NCBI GenBank assembly: GCA_041586615.1
Contig: JBFGZS010000004.1
Span: 1-64,000 of the forward strand
Source of the DNA: Motiliproteus sp041586615
GTDB taxonomy: Bacteria > Pseudomonadota > Gammaproteobacteria > Pseudomonadales > Balneatricaceae
Reading direction: 5' to 3'
DNA length: 64,000 nt
The position numbers were made by a program, and so were the translations under genes. Under the pieces are notes generated by a model, which was not told where the DNA came from, ran no database searches, and saw nothing but the letters and a program-made list of their open reading frames with translations. Positions 41,743-51,206 of this stretch are shown here, one piece after another (the stretch's first letter is position 1; every line of letters begins with the position of its first letter).

Positions 41743-42984
41743 TTACTCGTGGCTTGCGACGCGGGTCATCAGGTTGGCATCAATTTTCCAGCGCGGGATA
41801 TCCGCGACCAGCTGTAAGCGTGTGATGTACGCCATGGACAGGGAGGTCGACAGGTCGGCCCCCGACGCGGTCTTTAATGCCGGAATCAGTGCATCGGCAA
41901 TATGCACCGCGGTCAGGGCGGTAAATTCGTTGTCGACGGACAGGTGGGGGGTATGATGCAAGAGCACGGCCTCGCACACCTGTGGCGGCAGGTTCCATTG
42001 CGTTAGCAGCAGTGCTCCGATTTCGCCATGAAAAAAGCCGAGCATTTTCTTTTCGGCGACACAGACCGAGGCGTTTTTGCTGGCGGCAGCGGCCAGCACG
42101 CTTTGGTAATGGCTGGGATCCTGTGCGGCGATGCAGAGTATGCCAATATCGCGAAGCAGTCCGCCCATAAACGCCTGGTCCTGCATGGCCGGACTCATCT
42201 TTTTCTCTGTGCAGATTTTCTGTGCGAGGCGGGCGACCAGTAGTGCGCGCTGATTGAGACGATCAAACGAAAAGCTCGACCAGGCGGCTCCCTGGGGATA
42301 AATGTCGGCCAAATGACCGGAGAGTGCCAGGCCGCGAATCATGCGGGCACCCAGCAGAGCCACGGCATGATTAATGCTGCTTATCTGCTGTTCGAGCCCG
42401 AAATAGGCCGAGTTGACCACGCTTAGAATCTTGGCTGCCAGTGCGGGGTCCTGGCTGACGATGGTAGCGATGTGACTGGCGTCGGTGTTGCTGTTATTCA
42501 GCGCCCTGGTTAATTCCCGGTAAACGCCGGGTGCCGCGGGCAATTTTCCCGCGGCGCGGAAAAAGGCCTTATTGGCGGGCTTGTAGACCAACCGTGCGAG
42601 CTTTATTTGATGGTCAAGACTGATCGCTATCTCTGTATCGGATTGGTTGGCGCGATAGATTCGGTGGGTGAGGTCCTGGCTGCGACCCAGCTGCAAGGCG
42701 CTGGAGATCATACCCGGCATCATCACGCGCACGGCCCCGGGTTGAGCGTCCATGACTTTGCGTAACATCGCCTGATCAACATCGACGCGCATCGAAGGGG
42801 CCATAATCACGGCGTTATAGCGGTGATCGCGTAAGCTGGTGACCAGCGCTTCTGCGCTATCGATGCGCAGCAGATTCCAGCCCCGCTGGTGGCAGCCCAT
42901 ACGCGCGCCAAAGTTGTAATGCTCCCCGAGCGTATCGATCAGCAACAACTTGATCGGGGAGGGGCTTTGAGTGGAATGATTCAT
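41743..42984 (-). CDS. HDOD-domain protein with receiver-like N-terminus
   Basis: A 413-residue protein. The N-terminal ~130 residues look like a response-regulator receiver fold (PIKLLLIDTLGEHYNFGARM, NAVIMAPSMRVDVDQAML, VRVMMPG) but the phosphoacceptor position appears to be Ala (VIMAPS), so it may be a pseudo-receiver. The HDOD domain (~150-350) has AKILSVVNSAYFGLEQQISSINHAVALLGARMIRGLAL and FMGGLLRDIGILCI. HDOD proteins are HD-like scaffolds in signalling, often c-di-GMP related. The ATG at 42984 has GGAGG six bases upstream. A second HDOD gene lies at 46264-47907. Confidence 0.86.
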   Translation of the reverse strand: MNHSTQSPSPIKLLLIDTLGEHYNFGARMGCHQRGWNLLRIDSAEALVTSLRDHRYNAVIMAPSMRVDVDQAMLRKVMDAQPGAVRVMMPGMISSALQLGRSQDLTHRIYRANQSDTEIAISLDHQIKLARLVYKPANKAFFRAAGKLPAAPGVYRELTRALNNSNTDASHIATIVSQDPALAAKILSVVNSAYFGLEQQISSINHAVALLGARMIRGLALSGHLADIYPQGAAWSSFSFDRLNQRALLVARLAQKICTEKKMSPAMQDQAFMGGLLRDIGILCIAAQDPSHYQSVLAAAASKNASVCVAEKKMLGFFHGEIGALLLTQWNLPPQVCEAVLLHHTPHLSVDNEFTALTAVHIADALIPALKTASGADLSTSLSMAYITRLQLVADIPRWKIDANLMTRVASHE

Positions 42985-43002
42985 GCTAAACCTCCACGCC
43001 AA

Positions 43003-43386
43003 CCAACGCTGTCATCGGGCCGCGGCCTGTATTTAGCGTACCTGGCTCGGCGTCCTGTACTGCGTCGGGCGTAATGGGGCACTGAATCGGTGGTCGATTG
43101 GTGCTCGTTAACAATAGCTCTTGAGCCTGTCGCTACGGTATTTGTCTGAGCGCGAAACGATGGCGTTGGGTAACAGGTTTTACGCATCAGGCGTCACGAA
43201 CAGTGAAAGTGTAAGTCCTGTACAGCGGATAAGCATTGATTTGAGTATACAGGTCCGTTTTTAGGCGGGGAAATCGATTACCGCGTGATGTCTGTCATGC
43301 TCTGTTTATTGATATAACCCTTTACGCGATAATCATATCATCGCGTAAAGGACGCCATCGCCGATCGAGAGTCTGCCTGAATCGGT
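43003..43386. other. Intergenic region with strong inverted repeat
   Basis: About 380 bases between the ygfZ stop and the HDOD start. CCTTTACGCGAT (43319-43330) and ATCGCGTAAAGG (43340-43351) make a perfect 12-bp hairpin with a 9-base loop, 36 bases past the ygfZ stop. There is no T-run on the reverse strand; it may still end the ygfZ message. The rest shows no gene. Confidence 0.5.
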
Positions 43387-44418
43387 CTAGCGCTCGAACA
43401 TGGCCGGATCGATGCTGTAGGGAAGCGGAATCAGTGAAATAGCGGGGCCGTCCTGTTCATACAGACGGATGTCGCCCTGTGATTCCTTCACATTGATGAC
43501 AATCTGTAATAGAAAGTGATTGTCAGGCTGTGCGGCGACGGCGAGGACTTTACCCACCGAGCGACGCGTGGGGGTATGCAGACTGTCACCAACCTGCGGT
43601 GGTTGTGTACAGGTGACCTCGGCCGATTGCAGGTAGCGCTTGAGTACACCGCGATACTGCAGGCGCGCCACAACCTCCTGACCGGTGTAGCAGCCTTTGT
43701 TGAAACTGATTGCCTCGATCGCCTGCAGATTGAGCATCTGCGGGATCAGATTATCCAGCGAGGCGTCGCTGAATTGCGGGATCCCGGCCTTGATCTCGGC
43801 CTGCAGCCAGGCAGCAGGCTCGGTGAGTTGGGAACACGCGAGCAGCTGGGCCCAGTATTGCGCGGCCGCGTCGATATGCACCCACAGCTCAAAGCGCGGC
43901 GGGCTCCCGGGGACTCTGACCAGTACCGCCTTCTCCAGTCGACATTGCTGACCGGGCTCTGCCGGGACGTCGCCCCACAGCTGGGCGAGCTGCGCAGGGG
44001 CGTCGTCGCCCTGAATCCCGAGACCGAGGTATTGTTCACTGATATTGATCTGCGCTTTGGAAAAGACGATATATTTTGCCAGGTTGGCGCGTGTGGCCTC
44101 GGCGTTGCTCAGCGCGAGGCGGATTAATATTGACTCGTCCGCGGCACTGAGGAGGCGAAAGAAGCTGATCATCATGCCTTTTGGGGTGCAGTTTGCCCCC
44201 TGAAGGCTTTGCTGCGCACTGAGCTGCTTCATATCGCAGGTTACCTGCCCCTGCAGGAACTTCGCACCATCGGGACCGTTGAGTTCCAGGACGCATTGAT
44301 CCTGAAGCGGGGTCAGTTGCAGGCGACGGTTGTCGTCACTCGCGGTGCTTGATGTTTCCTCGGCATTCAGAATAATGCCCGGTTGGGCAAGGAAATCGGT
44401 CCAGGCGGACGGGCTCAT
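43387..44418 (-). CDS. ygfZ: YgfZ-type folate-binding protein
   Basis: A 343-residue member of the YgfZ/GcvT-like family. The hallmark KGCYTGQEVVARLQYRG (~residues 235-250) contains the conserved Cys of the family. The N-terminal half (LELNGPDGAKFLQGQVTCDM, TPKGMMISFFRLL) matches the aminomethyltransferase fold. YgfZ binds tetrahydrofolate and supports Fe-S cluster enzymes such as MiaB. ATG at 44418; GGAGCC lies a few bases upstream. Confidence 0.9.
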   Translation of the reverse strand: MSPSAWTDFLAQPGIILNAEETSSTASDDNRRLQLTPLQDQCVLELNGPDGAKFLQGQVTCDMKQLSAQQSLQGANCTPKGMMISFFRLLSAADESILIRLALSNAEATRANLAKYIVFSKAQINISEQYLGLGIQGDDAPAQLAQLWGDVPAEPGQQCRLEKAVLVRVPGSPPRFELWVHIDAAAQYWAQLLACSQLTEPAAWLQAEIKAGIPQFSDASLDNLIPQMLNLQAIEAISFNKGCYTGQEVVARLQYRGVLKRYLQSAEVTCTQPPQVGDSLHTPTRRSVGKVLAVAAQPDNHFLLQIVINVKESQGDIRLYEQDGPAISLIPLPYSIDPAMFER

Positions 44419-44474
44419 GAGTACGGCTCCTTAATTCTGAGCAAATTAGTCGGAAAAGCCAAGCATAGTGGGCT

Positions 44475-45341
44475 TTAGTCTACGCTGGCAAGCAGTTCGG
44501 CGAGTGTTTCACCAAGACGGGTGGCGGTGCCTTCGCGATACGGGGCGGCCCACTCGATGACACCGTCACCAAACAGAAGAATGACCGTCGAACCGAGCTT
44601 GAAACGCCCCATCTCCTCGCCTTTTGCCAACACCAGCGGCGCCGGGTTTTGCGGCTGATACGCCTTGCGGCTGATACCGCGTGCGGGTGGGGCTTCCTGA
44701 CCGCTCCATACGGTTTCGATACCGGCAACAATCATCGCGCCGACCAAGACCATGGCCATCGGGCCTGCCGGGGTATCAAAAATGGTGACCAGGCGTTCGT
44801 TGCGTGCAAACAGATTCGGTACGCCATCAGCCGTCACCTTATTCACCGAGAACAGGTCGCCAGGCACATACAGGGTTTCCCGTAACCGGCCTTCCAACGG
44901 CATATGCACCCGATGGTAATCACGTGGTGACAGGTAAATGGTGGCAAAACGTCCGTTGTTAAATTGCTCGGCCAGCGCACTGTCACCGCCCAGCAGGGTG
45001 GTGACGCTATAGCTGTGGCCCTTTGCCTGCAGAATTCGGCCATGTTCAAGGCTTCCCAGCTGACTAATGCAGCCGTCGGCGGGGCAAACGATATGCCCGG
45101 GATCGGGGTCCAGGGGGCGGGCGTCCGCTTTTAGCGCCCGGGTAAAGAAGGCATTGAAGCTGGGATACGCGAGAGGGTCTGGCTGTTGCGCCTCCGCCAT
45201 ATTGAGTTTGAACGCCCGGTTGAACAGGCGGATAAACGTGTTTTTGACCCAGCGAACCCGGCAGTCGGCAAGGCGACCCACCAAACGGGAAAGAACATGT
45301 TGTGGGAGCAGGTGTTGCAGCAGAATAAATAGTCGTGACAT
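44475..45341 (-). CDS. psd: Phosphatidylserine decarboxylase proenzyme
   Basis: A 288-residue enzyme. The LGST motif (249-252) marks the self-cleavage site that makes the pyruvoyl group from Ser251; the Asp and His of the maturation triad are in CPADGCIS (D89) and YHRVHMP (H146). It decarboxylates phosphatidylserine to phosphatidylethanolamine at the inner membrane. YPSFNAFFTRALKADARP is the usual N-terminal signature. Upstream of the rhodanese on this strand is the standard Pseudomonas order, read in reverse. Confidence 0.95.
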   Translation of the reverse strand: MSRLFILLQHLLPQHVLSRLVGRLADCRVRWVKNTFIRLFNRAFKLNMAEAQQPDPLAYPSFNAFFTRALKADARPLDPDPGHIVCPADGCISQLGSLEHGRILQAKGHSYSVTTLLGGDSALAEQFNNGRFATIYLSPRDYHRVHMPLEGRLRETLYVPGDLFSVNKVTADGVPNLFARNERLVTIFDTPAGPMAMVLVGAMIVAGIETVWSGQEAPPARGISRKAYQPQNPAPLVLAKGEEMGRFKLGSTVILLFGDGVIEWAAPYREGTATRLGETLAELLASVD

Positions 45342-45434
45342 ACAGGGATCTTAATCGTTGCAATTAAAGGGCAATGGCGGGTCGGCCGTCATCGATGCAT
45401 TGAGTGTGTGGTTGTGTGTTTTGTCTTCAGCCGC

Positions 45435-46256
45435 TCAGACGTCGGTTTCAACGGGCGTGTCAGGGTCGTTCCCCCACTCAAACCAGGAGCCATCATAGCA
45501 CCGCACTCGTGGATAGCCGAGTACCTGCGATACCAGATAGGTCAGTCCGGAGCGTCGATGGGTCTGGCAATGGGTCACGATCTCCTTATCGGCACGGATT
45601 CCTTGGGCCGAGAGTAGTGCTATCAGGCTGTCATGGGGTTTAAGCCGCCAGTCGTCAGGACCGACCAGGCAGTCGGTCCATTCCAGGTTGACCGCGCCGG
45701 GTATATGCCCGCCTTTTAATGCATTAACCACTTTCTCGCCCCGGAACTCGGCCCCGGAGCGGGCGTCCCAGATGACCCGGTCTTGACTGCCGAGGTGCGC
45801 CAGCAGGTTGTCTTTATCGGCCAGGAAGGTGTTATCGGGCTGGCCGATAAATTGCGAGGCTACCGGTGTATGTGCTTGGCGCTCGAGCGCCAACCCGGAG
45901 CGGATCCAGGCAGGGCGCTGGCCGTTGATGACCGAGATGTTGCGGTGGCCGACGCTGTGCAATGTCCAGCATAGCCGACCGGCCAGTGCGCCCATCGTGT
46001 CGTCGTAGGCGATAACATGGCGATTGTCGGCCAGGCCCAGCTCGGAGAAAAGCGCGTTGAGCTGTGTGCTCGAAGGACGCTTATTGGGCACCGGTGCCGC
46101 ACCGCTCAACAGGCGCTTGCTGTCCAGGTGCACAGCGCCCGGAATATGCCCTTGTTGATAGTGCTCGCTAGAGCACAGGTCGATGATCAGTAGTGAGGTA
46201 TCGCCCAGCCGAGAGGCAAGCTGCTCAGGTTCTAGCAATAAAGGTAATGGCGTCAT
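45435..46256 (-). CDS. Thiosulfate sulfurtransferase (rhodanese), RhdA-like
   Basis: A 273-residue two-domain rhodanese. The active-site loop CQTHRRSG with Cys230 in the C-terminal domain closely matches Azotobacter RhdA (Cys230, CQTHHRSG). The N-terminal domain (1-125) lacks a catalytic Cys, as usual. IPGAVHLDSKRLLSGAAP and HIPGAVNLEWTDCL are the paired CH2-type motifs. It transfers sulfane sulfur to cyanide or thiols. It starts eight bases after the stop of the HDOD-GAF gene, so the pair is likely cotranscribed. Confidence 0.93.
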   Translation of the reverse strand: MTPLPLLLEPEQLASRLGDTSLLIIDLCSSEHYQQGHIPGAVHLDSKRLLSGAAPVPNKRPSSTQLNALFSELGLADNRHVIAYDDTMGALAGRLCWTLHSVGHRNISVINGQRPAWIRSGLALERQAHTPVASQFIGQPDNTFLADKDNLLAHLGSQDRVIWDARSGAEFRGEKVVNALKGGHIPGAVNLEWTDCLVGPDDWRLKPHDSLIALLSAQGIRADKEIVTHCQTHRRSGLTYLVSQVLGYPRVRCYDGSWFEWGNDPDTPVETDV

Positions 46257-46263
46257 AGTAGGA

Positions 46264-47907
46264 TTACTCGGTATGGGCTGAGTGTTGACTTAGGCAGAGG
46301 TTGGTTGCGCCGCAGATGTTCTTGAACGATTTGAATTGAAAGGGGGAGATGGCAAGCGCCTGGCGCTCGCGGTCGGCATAGACAAAACCGACCAGTTGCT
46401 TGTCGCGAAACAGGGACATGAGCATAAAACTCTGCGGATGACAGACCGATCTAAACCGCGCGGGAAGCTCTTGCCAGATGTTACGACGGTTGTGAGTCGA
46501 CACCCAAAGCGCCTGGGGCTTATGCCCCAGGCGCTTGAAGATACTGGGTATTTCAAGGCTTAGGCTGAATCGGGCTATGGGGTCGGTGGCGAGCATGCCG
46601 ATTCTAGCCGCGCCCTGAAGGCTGTTATGTTCATCGAGACTATAGAGCATGACACGGTCAAGGCCGATACCTTGGCTGATAGCGCGGAGTAAATCGTTAA
46701 AAATATCATTGAGCTTTTCGTAGTGCTGCGGCTGGTGCATTAACCGCTCGGCGATCTCCTTGAATAATGCCGGATCTGCCAGTGCTGTGGGTAGATCGCC
46801 GATGGGATCGGCTATCGCAGGCGGGCGATGCTCGTGCGCGCGACTGGTGGCGAGTTTTTTCGGTTCGGCAATACCGGGAATGCTGCTGGGGGCTACGTCG
46901 TCAGGATTTTCTAAGCGGTAATTCAAGACCATAGCGGATGGCAGCAGCAGCATTTGCGTGGCCGGTGCCATGATGCCATTGAGGTGGTATAAGCGAGAGG
47001 CTTTGACCGTATTGGCGTTAATGCGACGGATCACGTGATCGACAGGTCGGCGAAGAAAGTCGCTAATGAGTTCGAGTATCCGCTGGCTTTTAGCCGACTG
47101 CCAGCCGAGGGGTTGGGCCAGCGCTAACCAGTTGGCCAGCTTAACCGGATAGAAACTGGCGCTGAGTAATTGCTTGATTGCGCGGGTCTCCTCATCGCTA
47201 AACTCTTCTGTGCGCTGGGCATAGCGGTGAATCTTATCTAAAAAGGCACGGTCCGGTGACTTGTTGTGGTCCAGCGCATCCAGTGCCAGATGGGAGAGCT
47301 TCCAGTGACGCGCCAATTCGAGAGAAATTTGTTGAATCGTACAGCCAAAGACATCGTTCTCCGCCAGAACAACATCGGCCTGTTCTTCATGAATTTTGAT
47401 CATGACGGCGCTCATCTGCACCGGTGCGTAGCGCCATAAGGCCCAATGTCCAATGCCAAAGAACAGCGCGGCCATGCGGGTTTCGTTAATCATATCCTTG
47501 CCGGGAAAGCGGCATAGATCTGCAGCCTGAATCGACGCATGAAAACTGTTGGCGATGGCATGGAAATACTGCTTATGAGCAACGCTGGCATGATTGATCT
47601 TGATGGTGGGCAGTTGTTCGCATAAGGCGGCGATGCGATCCATGCCAAGGATGGATACCCCGAGCTTTACCGTACCGATATGGGTAGTGGGGTTACGGCT
47701 CAGCGTATTGCCCAGCTTAACCAGATGCAACGCAAAAACCGGATCGCGTTCGATGGGGGCGACCAGCTTCTGCAGCGATGTCCTTGGATCCTGGATCAGG
47801 TACTGTAGCTGCTGAACGGTGCGTACATGCACCGGCAAGGACTTGGCCTTGAGAAAATCAACCCATTGCGTTAATCCGTATCGCCCTGCTGATTGATCCA
47901 TCATCAT
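46264..47907 (-). CDS. HDOD-domain protein with C-terminal GAF-like domain
   Basis: A 547-residue signalling protein. The HDOD domain (~20-230) has PVFALHLVKLGNTLSRNPTTHIGTVKLGVSILGMDRI and a middle helical part; the C-terminal ~170 residues (~375-540) show a GAF-like pattern: LRAISQGIGLDRVMLYSLDEH, LMSLFRDKQLVGFVYADRER. Such proteins usually tie into signalling networks as scaffolds. Similar HDOD proteins occur next to rhodanese/psd genes in Pseudomonas. The start is one of three adjacent ATGs (MMMDQSAGR); none has a strong ribosome site. Confidence 0.82.
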   Translation of the reverse strand: MMMDQSAGRYGLTQWVDFLKAKSLPVHVRTVQQLQYLIQDPRTSLQKLVAPIERDPVFALHLVKLGNTLSRNPTTHIGTVKLGVSILGMDRIAALCEQLPTIKINHASVAHKQYFHAIANSFHASIQAADLCRFPGKDMINETRMAALFFGIGHWALWRYAPVQMSAVMIKIHEEQADVVLAENDVFGCTIQQISLELARHWKLSHLALDALDHNKSPDRAFLDKIHRYAQRTEEFSDEETRAIKQLLSASFYPVKLANWLALAQPLGWQSAKSQRILELISDFLRRPVDHVIRRINANTVKASRLYHLNGIMAPATQMLLLPSAMVLNYRLENPDDVAPSSIPGIAEPKKLATSRAHEHRPPAIADPIGDLPTALADPALFKEIAERLMHQPQHYEKLNDIFNDLLRAISQGIGLDRVMLYSLDEHNSLQGAARIGMLATDPIARFSLSLEIPSIFKRLGHKPQALWVSTHNRRNIWQELPARFRSVCHPQSFMLMSLFRDKQLVGFVYADRERQALAISPFQFKSFKNICGATNLCLSQHSAHTE

Positions 47908-48092
47908 GATCTATAACCAGATTTGATTCAAACCAGACTATAGCACTCCCTTTGGGGGCTTCACAGGGGGCGATGATACCTTTGTTGCCGCTAATGTGAC
48001 GGCAGGCATTGAGGGTCAAAGGGGCGGTCAAACGGGGGCGATGTCGTGACGCCCTCATCAGATACGGGGAAGCAGAGCGGGGATCTTCCCTC

Positions 48093-49115
48093 CTAGGGAT
48101 TTTCGATGCCGCTAAGGATATGCCGGTAGCTGTCCATGCGGATGGGTTCGATCTTCCCTTCTTCCAGCGCGTGTAATAACGCGCAGCCCGGTTCCTGTTC
48201 GTGGCGGCAATCCCGGAAACGGCAGTAGCCTAAGAACGGATGAAATTCGCGAAAGCCATCGAGCAGGGTCTCGCGATTGATATGCCACAATCCAAATTCA
48301 CGAATGCCGGGCGAGTCGATCAGGTCGCCACCATCGGGAAAATGGTACAGGCGTGCCGTGGTGGTGGTGTGGGTGCCTTTCAGGGTGGCTTCCGATAATG
48401 CGCCGACGCGAATATCCACACCGGGCAGTAGGGCATTGATCAGGGACGATTTCCCCACACCTGATTGGCCGACAAACACGCTAATGCGATGATCCAGGGC
48501 TTGTTTCAAGAGTAGCAGGCCGCTATCGGTGCGGGTGGATGCGCGTAAGACGCGGTAGCCGATGCGCTCATAGAGCGCCAGCATGTTATCGATATAGGCT
48601 TGGTTGTCGTCATTCAACAAATCGGTCTTGTTGAGAAGTATTACCGGTTCGATCCCCACGGCTTCAGCAGCCACCAGGTAGCGATCGATCAGGTTCGCGT
48701 GGGGGCGGGGTTCGGGCGCGAGGGTGATCACAATAAAATCGATATTAGAGGCGACGGGCTTCAGTTCACCGTGATTGTTGGGGCGTGATAAGAGCGAGGT
48801 ACGTGGCAAGGTCGCCACGATAACCCCCGTCGGCTGGCCATCGCGCCAGACGACCCGGTCACCGGTGACCAGCGTGCCGAGGTTGGCGCGCATATGGCAA
48901 CGGCGGATGTCTCCCTGTTCGCTGCCGGCAAGGATCTCCACATCGACCTGTACGCCGAAGTGCGAGATGACCAGGCCTTCCTGTTCGGGCCCCAGTTCGC
49001 CGTGATCAAGACGCTGATCGGCTTTTTCCGCTTTCTTCTGTGCACGTGCGCTGCGCTCGTCCTGGATTTTCTGGACGCGCCAGCTCTGGCGGCGGGTGAG
49101 TTTGCGTTTGGCCAT
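48093..49115 (-). CDS. rsgA: Small ribosomal subunit biogenesis GTPase RsgA
   Basis: A 340-residue circularly permuted GTPase. The order is G4 (LLNKTDLL), then G1 (GQSGVGKSSLIN), then G3 (DSPGIREFGLW), and the C-terminal zinc site CRFRDCRHEQEPGC. An N-terminal OB fold (~40-110) carries VDVEILAGSEQGDIRRC. It helps late 30S maturation. It is divergent from orn, the same arrangement as in Pseudomonas; motA and motB, which lie between rsgA and the HDOD gene in P. aeruginosa, are absent here. Confidence 0.96.
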   Translation of the reverse strand: MAKRKLTRRQSWRVQKIQDERSARAQKKAEKADQRLDHGELGPEQEGLVISHFGVQVDVEILAGSEQGDIRRCHMRANLGTLVTGDRVVWRDGQPTGVIVATLPRTSLLSRPNNHGELKPVASNIDFIVITLAPEPRPHANLIDRYLVAAEAVGIEPVILLNKTDLLNDDNQAYIDNMLALYERIGYRVLRASTRTDSGLLLLKQALDHRISVFVGQSGVGKSSLINALLPGVDIRVGALSEATLKGTHTTTTARLYHFPDGGDLIDSPGIREFGLWHINRETLLDGFREFHPFLGYCRFRDCRHEQEPGCALLHALEEGKIEPIRMDSYRHILSGIENP

Positions 49116-49266
49116 ACCGGGGTTAAATTACCTTATCTGGGGGCTATGTCGAACGACGGGCTTGCGACGCCGCGGCAAAGCGGCTAAACATAGCACACTT
49201 TCGTCGGTATCACCCTAACGTCGGCATCAGCCCTAGCCGACATGCATGAATTTTGTGAGGTTAATC

Positions 49267-49848
49267 ATGTTGAATAAGCACGCGTCTAAAGAGCGCCCGG
49301 ATCCTGATAGCGAAAACCTGGTCTGGATCGACCTGGAAATGACCGGGCTGGAGCCCGATAGCGACGTGATTATCGAAATTGCAACGATTGTGACCGACAA
49401 AGACCTGAATATCCTGGCTGAAGGGCCGGCGATAGCCGTCCATCAACCCGCGGCGGTTCTGGATGGGATGGATGAGTGGTGTACGCGCCAGCATGGTCAA
49501 TCGGGGCTAACGCAGCGGGTACGCGATAGTGTGACTGACTGCCGGGCGGCGGAGCAGCAGACGCTGGCTTTCCTGCGTCACTATGTTCCCGCGGGCCAGT
49601 CGCCGATCTGCGGCAACAGTATCGGCCAGGATCGGCGGTTTTTGGTGCGTTATATGCCGGAACTGGAAGCGTTTTTTCACTACCGGAATCTGGATGTCAG
49701 TACGCTGAAAGAGCTGGCACGGCGCTGGCGTCCCGATGTCCTGGCGGGTGTGACCAAGAGCGGCGCGCACCTGGCGCTGGATGATGTGCGCGATTCCATT
49801 AATGAACTGCGCCATTACCGTGAGCACTTTATCCGCATGGCCGAATAA
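49267..49848 (+). CDS. orn: Oligoribonuclease
   Basis: A 193-residue 3'-5' exonuclease of the DEDDh family. Exo I is LVWIDLEMTGLEPDSDVIIEIA (D22, E24); later QHGQSGLT and NSIGQDRRFLVRYMPELEAFFHYRNLDVSTLKEL carry further acidic residues, and ALDDVRDSINELRHYR the His/Asp region. It degrades dinucleotides such as pGpG, finishing c-di-GMP breakdown. ATG at 49267 has GAGG six bases upstream; an earlier in-frame ATG at 49246 is unlikely. Confidence 0.96.
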   Translation: MLNKHASKERPDPDSENLVWIDLEMTGLEPDSDVIIEIATIVTDKDLNILAEGPAIAVHQPAAVLDGMDEWCTRQHGQSGLTQRVRDSVTDCRAAEQQTLAFLRHYVPAGQSPICGNSIGQDRRFLVRYMPELEAFFHYRNLDVSTLKELARRWRPDVLAGVTKSGAHLALDDVRDSINELRHYREHFIRMAE

Positions 49849-49863
49849 GACTGCAGAGCATGA

Positions 49864-49894
49864 CCGAGGGCGGGAGTTGCCCTCGGCTATTTTT
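49864..49894 (+). terminator. Intrinsic terminator after orn
   Basis: CCGAGGGC (49864-49871), a 7-base loop, GCCCTCGG (49879-49886), then CTATTTTT. It lies 16 bases past the orn stop on the forward strand. Confidence 0.85.
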
Positions 49895-49963
49895 CGACGG
49901 TTTTTGGCGCTGCCGGCCGGGCTCCTCCGTCAGGCAAGCTCGTTTATACCCTGTGCGGCGGTT

Positions 49964-51121
49964 TTAAAGCAGGTGCCTCACTTTGCGGGGGTGTTGTTCG
50001 GTGAGGGGGAGCGCGACGGCCTCGGCGTGGCACTCAAGGCGGGCAATGGCCCAGTCGATATGCTCCTGTACCAGCGGCGACGCGGCCTCCCGGCGCGCTT
50101 TTAGCCGCGTGAGTGATTCGCCGCTATCGCCGCTGTTTCCCAGGGCAATGGCCAGGTTGCGCTGCCAGCATTCGTAGCCGGTGCGGCGGATCGCCGAGCC
50201 TTCGGTGCGCTGCAAAAAAGTCGCTTCATCCCATTCGAAGAGGTCGATCAAGCGGCGCTGGTCCAGTTGGTGGCGAGGGTGAAAGTCGGTTTCCTCGGTA
50301 AAGTGGCAATAACGGTTCCAGGGGCAGACTAGCTGGCAATCGTCGCAGCCGAAGATCCGGTTGCCCATCAGCGGGCGTAACTCAACCGGGATCGCTCCTT
50401 TGTGCTCAATGGTCAGGTAGGAGATACAGCGGCTGGCATCCAGCACATAAGGCTCGGGAAAGGCGTTGGTGGGGCAGATGTCGAGACAGGCTGTGCAGCG
50501 TCGACAGTGCTCTTGAGAATAGGCCGCGTCAACCGGCAGCGGCAGGTCCACAAACAATTCCCCTAAGAGGAAGTAGCTTCCGGCCTTGCGATTGATTATC
50601 AGGCTGTGCTTTCCCTGCCAGCCAAGCCCGGACTGCTGTGCCAGGTTTTTTTCCAGCACCGGCGCGCTGTCGACGAACGCACGATGGCCAAACGCGCCTA
50701 CCCGGCTTTCAATTTTCTTCGCGAGTTGGGTCAGGCGCTTGCGCATGAGTTTGTGGTAGTCACGCCCCAAGGCGTAACGGGAGATATATCCCTGGTTGCG
50801 GTTTTGCAGCACCCGCAGGGTCTGGACCTGGGGGGGGAGATAGTCCATGCGGACGCTGATAATGCGCTGGGTGCCAGGGTGCAGCAGGGCAGGGTCCAGC
50901 CGAAGATCCTGATGACGTTCCATAAAGCTCATATCGCCCTGGTAGCCGTTGGCCAGCCAGCGATCTAGGCGCGCGCGCTGCGCGTCGAGTTCTGGCGTGC
51001 AGATCCCCAGTTGCTGAAAGCCGAGTTCTTGCGCCCAGCGGCGAATATCCTGGACCAGCGAATGCCAGGCGGCGGCATCGACCGGTAAGCTGGCGAGCTC
51101 GGCAGTGGCGTTTTTTGTCAT
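49964..51121 (-). CDS. queG: Epoxyqueuosine reductase QueG
   Basis: A 385-residue cobalamin/Fe-S enzyme that makes queuosine from epoxyqueuosine in tRNA. Two 4Fe-4S motifs are clear: HCRRCTACLDICPTNAF and CDDCQLVCPWNRYC. The N-terminal part holds IRRWAQELGFQQLGICTPE, and AGSYFLLGELFVDLPL precedes the first cluster. The C-terminal HEAT-like region ends at HIDWAIARLE. It is divergent from nnr, whose ATG is 85 bases away. Confidence 0.95.
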   Translation of the reverse strand: MTKNATAELASLPVDAAAWHSLVQDIRRWAQELGFQQLGICTPELDAQRARLDRWLANGYQGDMSFMERHQDLRLDPALLHPGTQRIISVRMDYLPPQVQTLRVLQNRNQGYISRYALGRDYHKLMRKRLTQLAKKIESRVGAFGHRAFVDSAPVLEKNLAQQSGLGWQGKHSLIINRKAGSYFLLGELFVDLPLPVDAAYSQEHCRRCTACLDICPTNAFPEPYVLDASRCISYLTIEHKGAIPVELRPLMGNRIFGCDDCQLVCPWNRYCHFTEETDFHPRHQLDQRRLIDLFEWDEATFLQRTEGSAIRRTGYECWQRNLAIALGNSGDSGESLTRLKARREAASPLVQEHIDWAIARLECHAEAVALPLTEQHPRKVRHLL

Positions 51122-51206
51122 ATGATCAGTACGTCTTGTGGGTGCATGGTGTCGACGGCGGATGGGCCGTATAATCGGCTAAATTTTTCCGAAGGTTGCG
51201 CGTGTC

